64,000 nt of DNA from Paracoccus sp. R12_2 (GCF_017744015.1 NZ_JAGHRA010000001.1:1-64000), one strand, 5' to 3'; counted from the first letter of the stretch, positions 1 through 8,221 are shown. Translations and numbers: made by a program. Notes: generated by a model from the letters alone, not told the origin.

Positions 1-1
1 G

Positions 2-640
2 CCCCCCGCCGCCCCGCATCGCCCCCTGCCCCCGCCGGGCCAGCGGATTGCGCTTGCCCGTGATGCGGCCTTCAGCTTCGTCTATCCGCATCTGATCGCG
101 GAATGGCGCCGCCAAGGCGCGACGATTCTGCCGTTCTCGCCGCTGGCAGACGAGGCTCCGGATCCCGGCGCGGATGCATGCTGGCTGCCCGGCGGATATC
201 CGGAACTGCATGCGGGCCGCATCGCCGCCGCGCAGAGGTTCAGAAAGGGTCTGGCGGATTTCGCACAAACCCGGCCTGTGCATGGCGAATGCGGCGGCTA
301 CATGGTTCTGGGGGCCGGGCTGGTCGATGCGGCGGGCCTGCGGCACCAGATGACCGGATTGCTGGGTCTGGAAACCAGCTACCAGAAACGCCGGATGCAT
401 CTGGGCTATCGCCATGCCAGCCTTTTGGCCCCGTTTCCGGGCCTGGCGCAAACACTGGCGCTGCGCGGACACGAGTTCCACTATGCCTCGATCCTGTCGC
501 AACCGGATGCGCCTTTGGCACGGATTCGCGATGCCAACGGCACGGCTCTGCCCGAGAGCGGGTCCTATCGCGCCACTCCGGACGGCGGCCATGTAAGCGG
601 CACGTTCTTTCACCTGATCGCCGGGGCGCAGAAGGCTTGA
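2..640 (+). CDS. cobB: Cobyrinate a,c-diamide synthase CobB, C-terminal part (5' end outside window)
   Basis: Only the last 212 residues are in the window; the frame is open to the left edge. The visible part is the class I glutamine-amidotransferase-like domain. It contains the motif HGECGGYM with the nucleophilic Cys at visible residue 97, and LPGGYPELHA upstream. The C-terminus has GHEFHYAS and SGTFFHL, typical of the CobB/CbiA family. The enzyme amidates the a and c side chains of (hydrogeno)cobyrinate with glutamine and ATP in cobalamin synthesis. A cobalamin riboswitch starts about 35 bases after the stop, followed by a CbiM-like transporter gene and cobF, so the setting is a B12 locus. 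CobQ is also an amidotransferase of this superfamily, but a full cobQ lies elsewhere in the window, which supports the cobB call. Confidence 0.9.
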   Translation, partial: PPAAPHRPLPPPGQRIALARDAAFSFVYPHLIAEWRRQGATILPFSPLADEAPDPGADACWLPGGYPELHAGRIAAAQRFRKGLADFAQTRPVHGECGGYMVLGAGLVDAAGLRHQMTGLLGLETSYQKRRMHLGYRHASLLAPFPGLAQTLALRGHEFHYASILSQPDAPLARIRDANGTALPESGSYRATPDGGHVSGTFFHLIAGAQKA

Positions 641-674
641 CCGCAGGCGGGCTTTGCCGTCTATCTGACATTCT

Positions 675-872
675 GATCGGTGCCCGACAGACGCAGGAAA
701 GCGTCGGGCTTAATCGGGAATGGGGAAGGGCGGACCAAATCGCGGCGCCCGAAGCCCCAGCCGCCCCCGCGACTGTATGCGGCGAGCGTGGTTCGACATC
801 GCCACTGGCCCGAAGGGGCCGGGAAGGCCGAACCTCACGCATCGACCCGCAAGCCAGGAAACCGGCCCTCAG
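675..872 (+). ncRNA. Cobalamin (B12) riboswitch
   Basis: The conserved blocks of the AdoCbl riboswitch appear in order: a GGTGCC start near 679, TAATCGGGAAT near 710, GCGACTGTATGCGG near 770, GCCACTGG near 801, GGGAAGGC near 821, and the B12 box AGCCAGGAAACCGGCC near 852-867. Downstream, GCCGTC (886-891) and GACGGC (898-903) can form a hairpin directly next to the Shine-Dalgarno AAAGGAG (904-910). This suggests control of translation initiation of the CbiM-like gene. There is no T-run, which argues against a transcription terminator. Known behaviour of the family is repression by cobalamin. Boundaries are approximate. Confidence 0.93.
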
Positions 873-916
873 CACGCAACCAGATGCCGTCGGGGATGAC
901 GGCAAAGGAGAAAGAC

Positions 917-1582
917 ATGCATATCGAACCCGGCGTCGTCAGCGGCGCCAAGATCCTGCTCAGCTATGCGACCGCGGCCGGCGCGGGCGCCTATACGATG
1001 AAACTGGCATGGGACGCGCTGCGCGAACGCGGTCCGGCGTCGCTGCTGATGCGCGGCGCAATCGCAACCGCGTTGGTCTTCGCGTTCTTCGAGATCCTGC
1101 CGCATTTCCCGGTCGGTGTCTCCGAGGTGCATTTCATCCTTGGATCGACACTGTTCCTGATCTTCGGCCCGGCCGCCGCTGCGATCGGACTGGCGCTGGG
1201 GCTACTGGCGCAGGGGCTGTTCTTCGCACCGTTCGACCTGCCGCAATACGGCATGAACCTGACCACGCTGCTGGTGCCGCTGTTCGCATTGCAGGCATTG
1301 GCCGCCAGGATCATCGCGCCCGGCACGCCCTATGTCGATCTGCGCTATGGTCAGGCGCTGGCCTTGTCGACGGCTTATCAGGGGGGCGTGGTCCTGTGGG
1401 TCGCGTTCTGGGCAATCTACGGTCAGGGGCTGGCCGGGATCGGTGGAATCGCGACTTTCGGCGCGGCCTACATGCTGGTCGTCCTGATCGAGCCGCTGGT
1501 CGATCTGGCGGTGCTGGCAGGCGCCAAATCGTTGCGCGGGCTGCGCGACAGCGGCCTTGTGACGCCGCGCCTATACGCCTGA
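917..1582 (+). CDS. CbiM-like cobalt ECF transporter substrate-capture protein
   Basis: The product is a 221-residue polytopic membrane protein of the CbiM/NikM type, the substrate-specific component of energy-coupling-factor cobalt/nickel transporters. The start at 917 is chosen for its AAAGGAG Shine-Dalgarno 6 bases upstream. It also yields the N-terminus Met-His-Ile; in CbiM/NikM the amino terminus and His2 are metal ligands, so the start is functionally sensible. A further His lies in SEVHFILG. Several hydrophobic stretches follow to the C-terminus. Expression should be controlled by the B12 riboswitch just upstream. No CbiN, CbiQ or CbiO partner is visible in the window, so these must be elsewhere or this is a solitary component. 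cobF follows 22 bases downstream. Confidence 0.82.
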   Translation: MHIEPGVVSGAKILLSYATAAGAGAYTMKLAWDALRERGPASLLMRGAIATALVFAFFEILPHFPVGVSEVHFILGSTLFLIFGPAAAAIGLALGLLAQGLFFAPFDLPQYGMNLTTLLVPLFALQALAARIIAPGTPYVDLRYGQALALSTAYQGGVVLWVAFWAIYGQGLAGIGGIATFGAAYMLVVLIEPLVDLAVLAGAKSLRGLRDSGLVTPRLYA

Positions 1583-1604
1583 CCGGAACGGGACGCCGCC
1601 GCGC

Positions 1605-2351
1605 ATGATCACACTGACCCTGATCGGCATCGGCACCGGCAACCCCGATCACCTGACACTGGCGGCGGCGTCCGAGATCGCCGCCGCCGATCTGATCCTG
1701 ATCCCGCTGAAGGACGCGGGAAAAGAGGATCTGGCCGGGCTGCGGCGGTCGATCTGTGATCGCCATGCCGGGCCGCGCACGCGGATCGTCGAATTTCTCC
1801 TGCCGCGTCGCGACAGCAACGACCCCGACTATTTCCAAGCGGTGGAACGATGGCACGATGCCATCGCGGTCGCGTGGCAGGACCAGATCACCGCGCATCT
1901 TCCCGACCTTTCGGGCCGGGTGGCGCTGCTGGTCTGGGGCGATCCGGCCTTGTATGACAGCACCCTGCGCATCGCCGACCGGCTGCGCCTGCCGGTCACG
2001 CGCCGCGTGATCCCCGGCATCACCGCCATTCAGGCACTATGCGCCGCCCATGCGATGCCCCTGAACCGGATCGGCGCGCCGGTTCAGATCACCACCGGCC
2101 GTCGCCTGCGCGACCATGGCTGGCCCGAGGGCGCGGACACTCTGGCGGTCATGCTGGACGGCGGTTGCGCGTTCCTGACCCTGCCCCCGGACGACCTGTA
2201 TATCTGGTGGGGGGCATTTCTTGGCATGCCGCAACAGATCCTGGATCACGGACCCTTGCCCGAATGCGGTCCAAGGATTGCACGGACCCGTGCCACAGCC
2301 CGCGCGGCGCATGGCTGGATCATGGATATCTATCTGCTGCGCCGGGCCTGA
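1605..2351 (+). CDS. cobF: Precorrin-6A synthase (deacetylating) CobF
   Basis: The protein has 248 residues and is a SAM-dependent tetrapyrrole methyltransferase. It starts with the SAM-loop motif IGIGTGNPDHLT and has LVWGDPALYDST and RRVIPGITAIQALCAAH, which match the CobF subgroup. CobF methylates C-1 of precorrin-5 and releases acetate, giving precorrin-6A in the aerobic cobalamin pathway. Its presence therefore points to oxygen-dependent B12 synthesis. It lies 22 bases after the CbiM-like gene and is probably in the same riboswitch-controlled transcript. The ATG at 1605 is the only start close to the conserved N-terminus. Confidence 0.93.
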   Translation: MITLTLIGIGTGNPDHLTLAAASEIAAADLILIPLKDAGKEDLAGLRRSICDRHAGPRTRIVEFLLPRRDSNDPDYFQAVERWHDAIAVAWQDQITAHLPDLSGRVALLVWGDPALYDSTLRIADRLRLPVTRRVIPGITAIQALCAAHAMPLNRIGAPVQITTGRRLRDHGWPEGADTLAVMLDGGCAFLTLPPDDLYIWWGAFLGMPQQILDHGPLPECGPRIARTRATARAAHGWIMDIYLLRRA

Positions 2352-2416
2352 CCGGAACGTCCCGACAGGGATACGCGTTCAGATAGGCCTTCGGGCTGAC
2401 GGAAAGGAAATCCACC

Positions 2417-2890
2417 ATGATGCGCCTTCTGGTTCTTGGGATCGGGCTGGCCGCTGCGGCCCCCGCGCTTGCCGCCCCCGCGACCGATCCTTTCATAGAT
2501 GATCGTTCTTCGGCCGAGCGTGTTGTCACATCGTTATACAACGCGATCGACCGGCAGGAATATCTGCGCGGCTGGAGCTATTTCTCGGAAAGCACCGCCC
2601 CGCCCTACGAAGAGTTTCGCGATGGATACGCGAACACCGAGGCCGTCGAACTTCGGATCGGCGAGGTGAGAAGCGAAGGGGCTGCAGGGTCGATCCATTC
2701 GTCGGTGCCGGTCGCGCTGCGCGCCACGGCGACCGATGGCACGATCACCGTCTATCAGGGCTGCTATCGCCTGACACAGGTTCAACCCGCGATTCAGGAC
2801 GCACCGCCATACAGGCCGATCCAGATAGACGGCGGCGAGCTGACCCCGACCGACCAGCCATTCGACACCGCCATGGGGCAATGCGAATGA
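2417..2890 (+). CDS. Small exported protein of unknown function
   Basis: The product is 157 residues, beginning with a clear signal peptide (MRLLVLGIGLAAAAPALA followed by APA). The mature part has a region around residues 35-60 (SLYNAIDRQEYLRGWSYFS) followed by beta-type sequence ending in a Cys near the C-terminus and another in GCYRL. This could be a disulfide pair in a periplasmic domain. The pattern resembles NTF2-like or small lipoprotein-like conserved proteins, but I cannot name a family. An AAAGGAAA Shine-Dalgarno lies upstream; a second ATG directly follows the first, so the start is uncertain by one codon. It sits 65 bases after cobF and ends 19 bases before the convergent C45 gene. 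Confidence 0.75.
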   Translation: MMRLLVLGIGLAAAAPALAAPATDPFIDDRSSAERVVTSLYNAIDRQEYLRGWSYFSESTAPPYEEFRDGYANTEAVELRIGEVRSEGAAGSIHSSVPVALRATATDGTITVYQGCYRLTQVQPAIQDAPPYRPIQIDGGELTPTDQPFDTAMGQCE

Positions 2891-2909
2891 CCCATGCAGC
2901 CCGGCGCGC

Positions 2910-3905
2910 TCAGTACGCGGCGGTCGGCGGGACGGCGTTGGGGATCAGGACGAACTGCGACCCGGTGTTGAACGCATCGAAACCGTGGGTCCAGACATGC
3001 TGTGGCCACCAGACCTGCATCCGCCCCTCGGCCGGCATGTAGGCAGCGGTGTAAAGCGTGCCGAAGCCAGAGGCGAAGGCCGTGGAATACAAGGGCGGGC
3101 GCAGGAACACACCGATGAAGCGGTCCTGTGTCTCGGGGTGCATGGTCAGCCGGTTCAGCAGGAAACGCTGACGTTCGACCGTCGCGGTGAACCGGGCGTG
3201 GCTGGACCATTCCACCCGTTCCTGATGGTTCGTCGCAACCGGAGTGTTCGAGATGATCGTCGGTCTGTCCGGCGTCAGATAGGCCGTGATGTAACGCCGG
3301 TGCCGGTCCAGGACCGTCACGTTATAGCTCATGTGGCAGGGGACGCGCTTCAGCACCGCGGCCGCCTCTTCCAGCGTTTCGCAGGTTTGCAGGATATAGC
3401 GCAGGATCAGCGGGATCCCGAACCCCTCGCCCACCTCGCGTCGCCCGCCGAATGTCAGCGACAGGCACAGCCCAGCATCGTTCATTCCGTCGATCAGGCC
3501 GAACATGCCATCGCTCATCCCGATGACGCGCCGGCCTTGCCAGCTGGTGGACAGAAGGATCGCATCGAAGGCGGACGGGCTGTAATCGTAGTTCCTGACC
3601 AGCAGCGGGCGTTCGCCCTGCCAGATCGCCTGACTGCAGCCCGACAGATAGCGCGGCGGACAGAAGAAGCTGAGAAACCGCGCCTGGCTGTCACCGCCCC
3701 CCGCAAGTTCGCAAAGCTGGTCGTAAAGGGGCAGGATCTCGGGCATGTGACCCTGAAGCGCCAGGCGGCATTCGCGATAGGTCGGCCGCCCGGTCACCCC
3801 TTCCGAGGCCCACCATCGCCGGTAGGATGGCCAGAATGCACGGAAAAGCCCGGCCCAGATGGGGCCGGGTTCGTCTTCGCTGATCGCCTTGAAATGCAGC
3901 GACAT
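2910..3905 (-). CDS. C45-family Ntn-hydrolase / acyltransferase-like protein
   Basis: The product is 331 residues from the ATG at 3905, chosen because AGCAGG lies just upstream and the preceding gene stops 8 bases before it; a longer frame would overlap that gene. Residues 85-110 read LSGCSQAIW then LLVRNYDY. This is the N-terminal-nucleophile signature of the C45/acyl-CoA:6-APA acyltransferase and choloylglycine-hydrolase-like family: Cys90 is the expected nucleophile released by self-cleavage at Gly89-Cys90, with Arg104, Asn105 and Asp107 as pocket residues. SDGMFGLIDGMNDAGLCLSL is the usual mid-domain motif. Such enzymes hydrolyse or exchange linear amides. It follows the ATP-grasp gene in the same operon, so a shared amide substrate is likely but not shown. 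Confidence 0.85.
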   Translation of the reverse strand: MSLHFKAISEDEPGPIWAGLFRAFWPSYRRWWASEGVTGRPTYRECRLALQGHMPEILPLYDQLCELAGGGDSQARFLSFFCPPRYLSGCSQAIWQGERPLLVRNYDYSPSAFDAILLSTSWQGRRVIGMSDGMFGLIDGMNDAGLCLSLTFGGRREVGEGFGIPLILRYILQTCETLEEAAAVLKRVPCHMSYNVTVLDRHRRYITAYLTPDRPTIISNTPVATNHQERVEWSSHARFTATVERQRFLLNRLTMHPETQDRFIGVFLRPPLYSTAFASGFGTLYTAAYMPAEGRMQVWWPQHVWTHGFDAFNTGSQFVLIPNAVPPTAAY

Positions 3906-3913
3906 GAAACCTG

Positions 3914-5365
3914 CTACATGATCTTGAATGCGGGCGGTTCCAGCGCCTGCGCCGCAGGCAGCGGCCGGGCGGAATACGCGTTCTTGATGCCGTGGATCCA
4001 TTTCTGCGCACGCTCGGTCAGCTTGAATCCGGTGGTCATCGAACGGCCGCGCATCACCAGGATGCCCAGATCGGCGCCCTCGTAGCGATAGTCATCGACG
4101 CCCGAGATACGCAGGAAGAACGCCTCGTTCTCGCTTTCGACCGCGCGGCGGTGATAATCGAAGCGGTCGAAGACGACCCGCCCGTCCTCGAGCATCCGAT
4201 AGATACCGCTTTGTGGTGCATCGGTGATGATGTCCACATTGTCGTCGGTATGCTTGATCACCATCTGCGACCAGCTGTCGATCATGTCGGGGTCTGCCCA
4301 CCGGGCGTTCAGTTCCTCGACATCCAGCTCGAACGGTTTTTTCGAGAACGCCAGCAGATGGAACAGGAACAGCGGGGCATCGGCATGGGCGAAGGCCGCG
4401 TGGTTGGTCATGGAACTGGCCCCGGTGATGCGCGGGTTCAACTCGCCCAGCCACAGGTCGCCGGTCTTCTTGTCGATCAGGAAGTCCAGTTCGAAATAAC
4501 CGCGATAGCCTTCCTTGCGCAGCTGTTCACCGAATTTGAACGTCAGATCACGCGCCTGCTGACGGGCCTTGGGCGGGAATGAAGTCGCGAAGATCTCGTT
4601 ACCACACCAGCCGCCGCGATAGGGGGTCAGTTCCTTGAAGCCAACCAATTCGGTCATCAGCGGACCGACGATGGTTCCGGCCTGCGTCACGCAGCCCTCG
4701 ATCGCGGACCCACGACAGTCGATCCGCTTCATGATCTTGATCTCGCCCTGACCGACGATCTCATGCTCGTGCTTGCGGAAATCGGCCTCGGATTTGATGA
4801 AGAAGGTCGTGTGACCGCTGTCGCCGAACGCCGACTGAAGCACCAAGTCATTGCCCAGACCGGCCTTTTCGCAGACCTTCTTCAGATGTGCATAGTCCTT
4901 GACCTCGGACAGGGTATTGGGAACCGACGGCACGCCGGCCTTGTTGCCGATCCTGACCGTCTCGATCTTGTTGTCGCAGCGCTCGCGCAGCTTGGCCTTG
5001 GGAAACCAGACTTCACCGCCCAGTTCCTTGACCAGCATCTCGGTCTTTTCATCGAACATCAGGAAGACGAATTTCGGCTTGCCGCCACGCCGCTTGACCA
5101 GGTCGATGACATCCTTGTGCTGAAGGAGATAGTTGTTGATATCCTCGATCGACTGGAATTCCTCATGCGGCATTTCCGAGGGGACGAACACGTTCGGGTG
5201 CCTGCCGTCGAAGCAATCCATGTAGCAGATATACTTGAAATTCTTCACCCACTCGTCGATCCCCAGCAGGTTGAAGTTGGTCGCCGAGACGAAATAGATC
5301 GGGTCCTGGTTGGTGTGGAAATAGCGCCGGATCTCTGAAATGTTCTTCAACATCTTCTTGGGCAT
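3914..5365 (-). CDS. ATP-grasp domain ligase of unknown substrate
   Basis: The protein has 483 residues and an ATP-grasp fold related to biotin carboxylase and carbamoyl-phosphate synthetase. The N-terminal ~130 residues form a pre-ATP-grasp Rossmann-like part. The grasp domain spans about 130-330, with LVLQSAFGDSGHTTFF as the nucleotide-loop region. FELDF (Glu292, Asp294) and GELNPR (Glu308, Asn310, Arg312) are the metal/ATP ligands. About 150 residues follow with no recognised domain. There is no biotin carboxylase or CPSase partner domain, so a carboxylate-amine ligase role is more likely. The start has a GAGAAGGAA Shine-Dalgarno. The gene lies between a nitrilase-family hydrolase upstream and a C45 hydrolase 8 bases downstream, which suggests one making and two breaking C-N bonds. 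Confidence 0.85.
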   Translation of the reverse strand: MPKKMLKNISEIRRYFHTNQDPIYFVSATNFNLLGIDEWVKNFKYICYMDCFDGRHPNVFVPSEMPHEEFQSIEDINNYLLQHKDVIDLVKRRGGKPKFVFLMFDEKTEMLVKELGGEVWFPKAKLRERCDNKIETVRIGNKAGVPSVPNTLSEVKDYAHLKKVCEKAGLGNDLVLQSAFGDSGHTTFFIKSEADFRKHEHEIVGQGEIKIMKRIDCRGSAIEGCVTQAGTIVGPLMTELVGFKELTPYRGGWCGNEIFATSFPPKARQQARDLTFKFGEQLRKEGYRGYFELDFLIDKKTGDLWLGELNPRITGASSMTNHAAFAHADAPLFLFHLLAFSKKPFELDVEELNARWADPDMIDSWSQMVIKHTDDNVDIITDAPQSGIYRMLEDGRVVFDRFDYHRRAVESENEAFFLRISGVDDYRYEGADLGILVMRGRSMTTGFKLTERAQKWIHGIKNAYSARPLPAAQALEPPAFKIM

Positions 5366-5524
5366 TGGCGGTTCCTTCTCCCTGATTGTTTTTTTCTTTA
5401 TCCTTCCGCAGGGCGCCCCGATGGCACCTTGCGGCAGGTCTTTCTTGCCGTTTCCATCCCTGTCAGCCTTGCGCGCATCCGGGCGCGACGCAAGGGCACA
5501 GTCACGCCCTCGCGTCGCAGCGGA

Positions 5525-6517
5525 TCATTCCTTGGTGCCCTGCGCCAGCGGGAAGGGTGCCAGGTTGTCGCGATACCCGGCGCGGCCGAAGGCCTCGACC
5601 CGCGTCTGATCGGCGGTCTCCAGCGCGGTGCGGGGATCGGTGGATTGCAGTCCGGCCGCCGAACCCTGTCCCGGCGTCACCAGCGGACCCAGCGTCTTCA
5701 GATAGGCGTCAACGCCGCTGTCGCGGTCATAGACCGAGAAATCGGCATCCCGGTCGCGAAAGCTTTTCAGCACCTGCCCAAGGCCTTTCATGCCGGTTTC
5801 GCGCTGACGGCGAACCAGTTCCAGATCGACCTCGATGGGGAAGATATCCTCTTGCCCCGCGGACTGATGCAGGACCAGCGAGGACGGGTCCACGACCAGT
5901 GACTTGCCGACGCCGCCTGCGCCCAGCCCGTTCACATCGAAGACATAGCACTGGAACTGTGCCGCCGTCGCCCGCGCGATGGCCAGCTCGGCGTCGCGGT
6001 CCGTCGTGCCGGTCAGGACCGGGTGCAGCAGCACCTCGACGCCCTGGCTGGTCAGTTGGCGGGTCGTCTCGGGGAACCAGATGTCATAGCAGATCGACAA
6101 ACCGAAACGGCCCACCTCGGGGACGTCGAAGATGCAGAACTGGGTGCCTGCCGAGATGCCTTCCTCGTAGGGCCGGAACGGGAACATCTTGTCATAGGTG
6201 GACACGATCTCGCCCTCGGGGTTGATCACCACCGAGGTGTTCATGATCCGCCCGTCCTGCAGCTTCTGAAACATCGAGCCGGGGATCAGCCACAACTTGT
6301 ATTGCCGGGCCTTTTCCTGGAACCGCTCAAGCGCCTCGTTCGGGAAGGGCTGGGCATAGCGGTGCAGGGGACCATAGGGCGCCAGTTCGCTGAACAGCGC
6401 CATCTGGGTCCAGGGAAACCGGGCCATCAGGATATCGACGCGGTGCAGCATCGCCTCGACATTCGAGTGCAGCGCGTCGACATGCATCTGGATGCCGGCA
6501 ATCGCGAAGGGTGTCAT
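5525..6517 (-). CDS. Carbon-nitrogen hydrolase (nitrilase superfamily)
   Basis: The product is 330 residues from the ATG at 6517, which has GGAGAAG upstream; a longer frame adds an Arg-rich stretch unlike the family. The catalytic triad is visible: Glu44 in LFSELAPYG, Lys110 in TYDKMFPF and Cys143 in SICYDIWFPE. The RPYEEGISAG segment is typical of nitrilase-superfamily amidases. Members include N-carbamoylputrescine amidase and aliphatic amidases; I cannot assign the substrate. The C-terminal ~80 residues extend past the usual fold. It is the first gene of a probable operon with the ATP-grasp and C45 genes, separated by a 159-base gap. The nearby GabT-like and decarboxylase genes make an amine-derived amide a reasonable substrate guess. 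Confidence 0.87.
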   Translation of the reverse strand: MTPFAIAGIQMHVDALHSNVEAMLHRVDILMARFPWTQMALFSELAPYGPLHRYAQPFPNEALERFQEKARQYKLWLIPGSMFQKLQDGRIMNTSVVINPEGEIVSTYDKMFPFRPYEEGISAGTQFCIFDVPEVGRFGLSICYDIWFPETTRQLTSQGVEVLLHPVLTGTTDRDAELAIARATAAQFQCYVFDVNGLGAGGVGKSLVVDPSSLVLHQSAGQEDIFPIEVDLELVRRQRETGMKGLGQVLKSFRDRDADFSVYDRDSGVDAYLKTLGPLVTPGQGSAAGLQSTDPRTALETADQTRVEAFGRAGYRDNLAPFPLAQGTKE

Positions 6518-6715
6518 TTTCGTTCTTCTCCAGTTTCGTCTCGCGCGTTGCGACCGCCGGGACGTGTTCATGCGTCGATTTGATGACGCTAGTTCTTGCC
6601 AGTCGCCGTCTCAAGCGTCCTTGTAGGGCGGGTCAGCGGCGATCTCGGCCGACGATGCAACACCGCCCGAACCCATCCCGTTCCGCAAAGGCCGCTGCGT
6701 CCCTGAAACACGGCA

Positions 6716-6740
6716 CCCCGCCGCGATGATGGCGGCGGGG
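6716..6740 (-). terminator. GC-rich hairpin downstream of the gabT-like gene
   Basis: A 9-bp perfect stem, CCCCGCCGC (6716-6724) with GCGGCGGGG (6732-6740), has a 7-base loop and lies 43 bases past the aminotransferase stop. On the minus strand it is followed by GTGCCGTGTTT, a short and imperfect T-rich tail. It is a plausible intrinsic terminator or RNA end-stabilising hairpin separating the aminotransferase from the nitrilase operon. Confidence 0.45.
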
Positions 6741-6782
6741 CTGTCAGTTCAGGCAACTGCGCGAAGGAACGGGCCGATCAGA

Positions 6783-8081
6783 TCAGGCCGCCGCCGCACG
6801 GGCGTCCTGCGCGGCCTTGGCGGCGCGCAGCGATTCGGACAGCGCGTCCAGCGCTTCGTCGAAGATCGCGTCCTCGATGGTGATCGGCGACAGGAACCGG
6901 ATCACGTTGCCGTAAACGCCGCAAGTCAGCAGGATCAGGCCGCGTGACATCGCCTCGTCACGCACGGCGGTGGCCATCTGCGGCAGGGGCGTGCCATCCG
7001 CATCGATGAATTCGGCGGCAACCATGAAGCCCGGACCGCGCACATCGGCCAGTTCCGGCACTTCGTTCCTCAGCGAGGACAGCCGCGATTTCAGCGCGTC
7101 GCCCAGTTTCTGGGCCCGCGCGCACAGATCTTCGTCGCGGATCACGTCCATGACCGCCAGCGCCGCCGCGATGCCAAGCGGGCTGCCGCCATAAGTGCCG
7201 CCCAGTCCACCGGGCTGGGGCGCGTCCATCACCTCGGCGCGGCCCACGACGCCCGACAGCGGATAGCCGCCGGCAAGGCTTTTCGCCATCGTGGTCAGAT
7301 CGGGGGCGACATCGTAATGCTGCATGGCGAACAGCTTGCCGGTCCGGGCAAAGCCGGTCTGCACCTCGTCCGCGATCAGCAGGATGCCGTGCTTGTCGCA
7401 CAGCGCGCGCAGCGCCGTCATCAGTTCGGCCGGGGCCGGATAGAAACCGCCCTCGCCCTGAACCGGCTCGATGATGATCGCCGCAACGCGGGCAGGATCC
7501 ACGTCGGATTTGAACAGCCCCTCGATCGCGGCCATCGAATCGTCTGCGGTGATGCCATGCGGCGCCATCGGGAAGGGAACGTGCCAGACATCGCCCGGCA
7601 TCGCGCCGAAACCGGCCTTGTAGGGCTGAACCTTGCCGGTCAGCGACATTCCCATGAAGGTCCGGCCGTGGAACCCACCGCTGAACGCGATGACCCCCTG
7701 CCGCCCGGTGAAGGCGCGCGCGATCTTGACCGCGTTCTCGACCGCCTCGGCACCGGTTGTTGCGAACAATGTCTTCTTGGCGAAATCGCCCGGCGCGGCG
7801 GCATTCAGCCTTTCGGCCAGCTCGACATAGTTTTCGTAGGGCGCGACCTGATGGCAGGTGTGGCTGAAATGATCGATCTGTGTCTTGACCGCCTCGACCA
7901 CGCGGGGATGGCTGTGGCCGGTGTTCACGACGGCGATGCCCCCGGCAAAGTCGATATAGCGATTCCCCTCGCTGTCCCACAATTCGGCATTCTTCGCGCG
8001 TTCGGCGAAGATCGGCGTGGCAACACCCACGCCGCGCGCGATTGCGGCGGAACGGCGGGCGGAAAGTTCTGCGTTGGTCAT
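6783..8081 (-). CDS. gabT: 4-aminobutyrate / omega-amine aminotransferase (GabT/PuuE type)
   Basis: The product is 432 residues, a class III PLP-dependent aminotransferase. The GabT features are present: TTGAEAVENAVKIARAFTGR near 108-127, the FSGGFHGRT segment, IIIEPVQGEGG, LIADEVQTGFARTG (Asp238) and the PLP lysine Lys267 in TMAKSLAGGYP. GabT/PuuE moves the amino group of 4-aminobutyrate to 2-oxoglutarate, giving succinate semialdehyde. It diverges from a PuuR-like repressor with 140 bases between them, the arrangement expected for PuuE of putrescine degradation. AGGAG lies 8 bases before the ATG. A PuuR-box-like sequence overlaps the likely -10 region. No succinate-semialdehyde dehydrogenase is next to it. 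Confidence 0.92.
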   Translation of the reverse strand: MTNAELSARRSAAIARGVGVATPIFAERAKNAELWDSEGNRYIDFAGGIAVVNTGHSHPRVVEAVKTQIDHFSHTCHQVAPYENYVELAERLNAAAPGDFAKKTLFATTGAEAVENAVKIARAFTGRQGVIAFSGGFHGRTFMGMSLTGKVQPYKAGFGAMPGDVWHVPFPMAPHGITADDSMAAIEGLFKSDVDPARVAAIIIEPVQGEGGFYPAPAELMTALRALCDKHGILLIADEVQTGFARTGKLFAMQHYDVAPDLTTMAKSLAGGYPLSGVVGRAEVMDAPQPGGLGGTYGGSPLGIAAALAVMDVIRDEDLCARAQKLGDALKSRLSSLRNEVPELADVRGPGFMVAAEFIDADGTPLPQMATAVRDEAMSRGLILLTCGVYGNVIRFLSPITIEDAIFDEALDALSESLRAAKAAQDARAAAA

Positions 8082-8100
8082 GGCGTGACTCCTGAAATTC

Positions 8101-8115
8101 TGCTCAATATATTAA
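8101..8115 (-). promoter_or_regulatory. Candidate PuuR operator overlapping the gabT promoter
   Basis: On the minus strand the sequence TTAATATATTGAGCA starts 34 bases upstream of the aminotransferase ATG and ends 20 bases upstream. It matches 11 of 15 positions of the asymmetric E. coli PuuR box as I recall it (AAAATATAATGAACA). It is an AT-rich island in otherwise GC-rich DNA and would overlap a -10 element spaced from a TTGCCC -35. It also lies in the only gap between this gene and the divergent puuR-like gene, so it could serve autoregulation. Confidence 0.55.
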
Positions 8116-8221
8116 TCACGGCGATCAGCGGGGCAAGATCTTTCGCGGCGTCGCACCAGGAAGTGAGCTTTTCCCGCACCGCGACAGCGGCTAGGGAAAA
8201 CCGGGTCGGACGAGGCAGGAC

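Noticed and set aside
103-1608. Long plus-strand open frame spanning cobB, the riboswitch and the CbiM-like gene
   Set aside because: It overlaps three better-supported elements in another frame, and its translation is Arg/Gly/Ala-rich low-similarity sequence typical of shadow frames in high-GC DNA.
3906-4001. Extended N-terminus of the C45 protein
   Set aside because: It would overlap the ATP-grasp coding sequence by 88 bases and lacks family similarity, while 3905 has a ribosome-binding site.
6565-6571. Second PuuR box (TGTTCAT) upstream of the nitrilase gene
   Set aside because: Only 7 consecutive positions match; the remaining half of the 15-mer does not.
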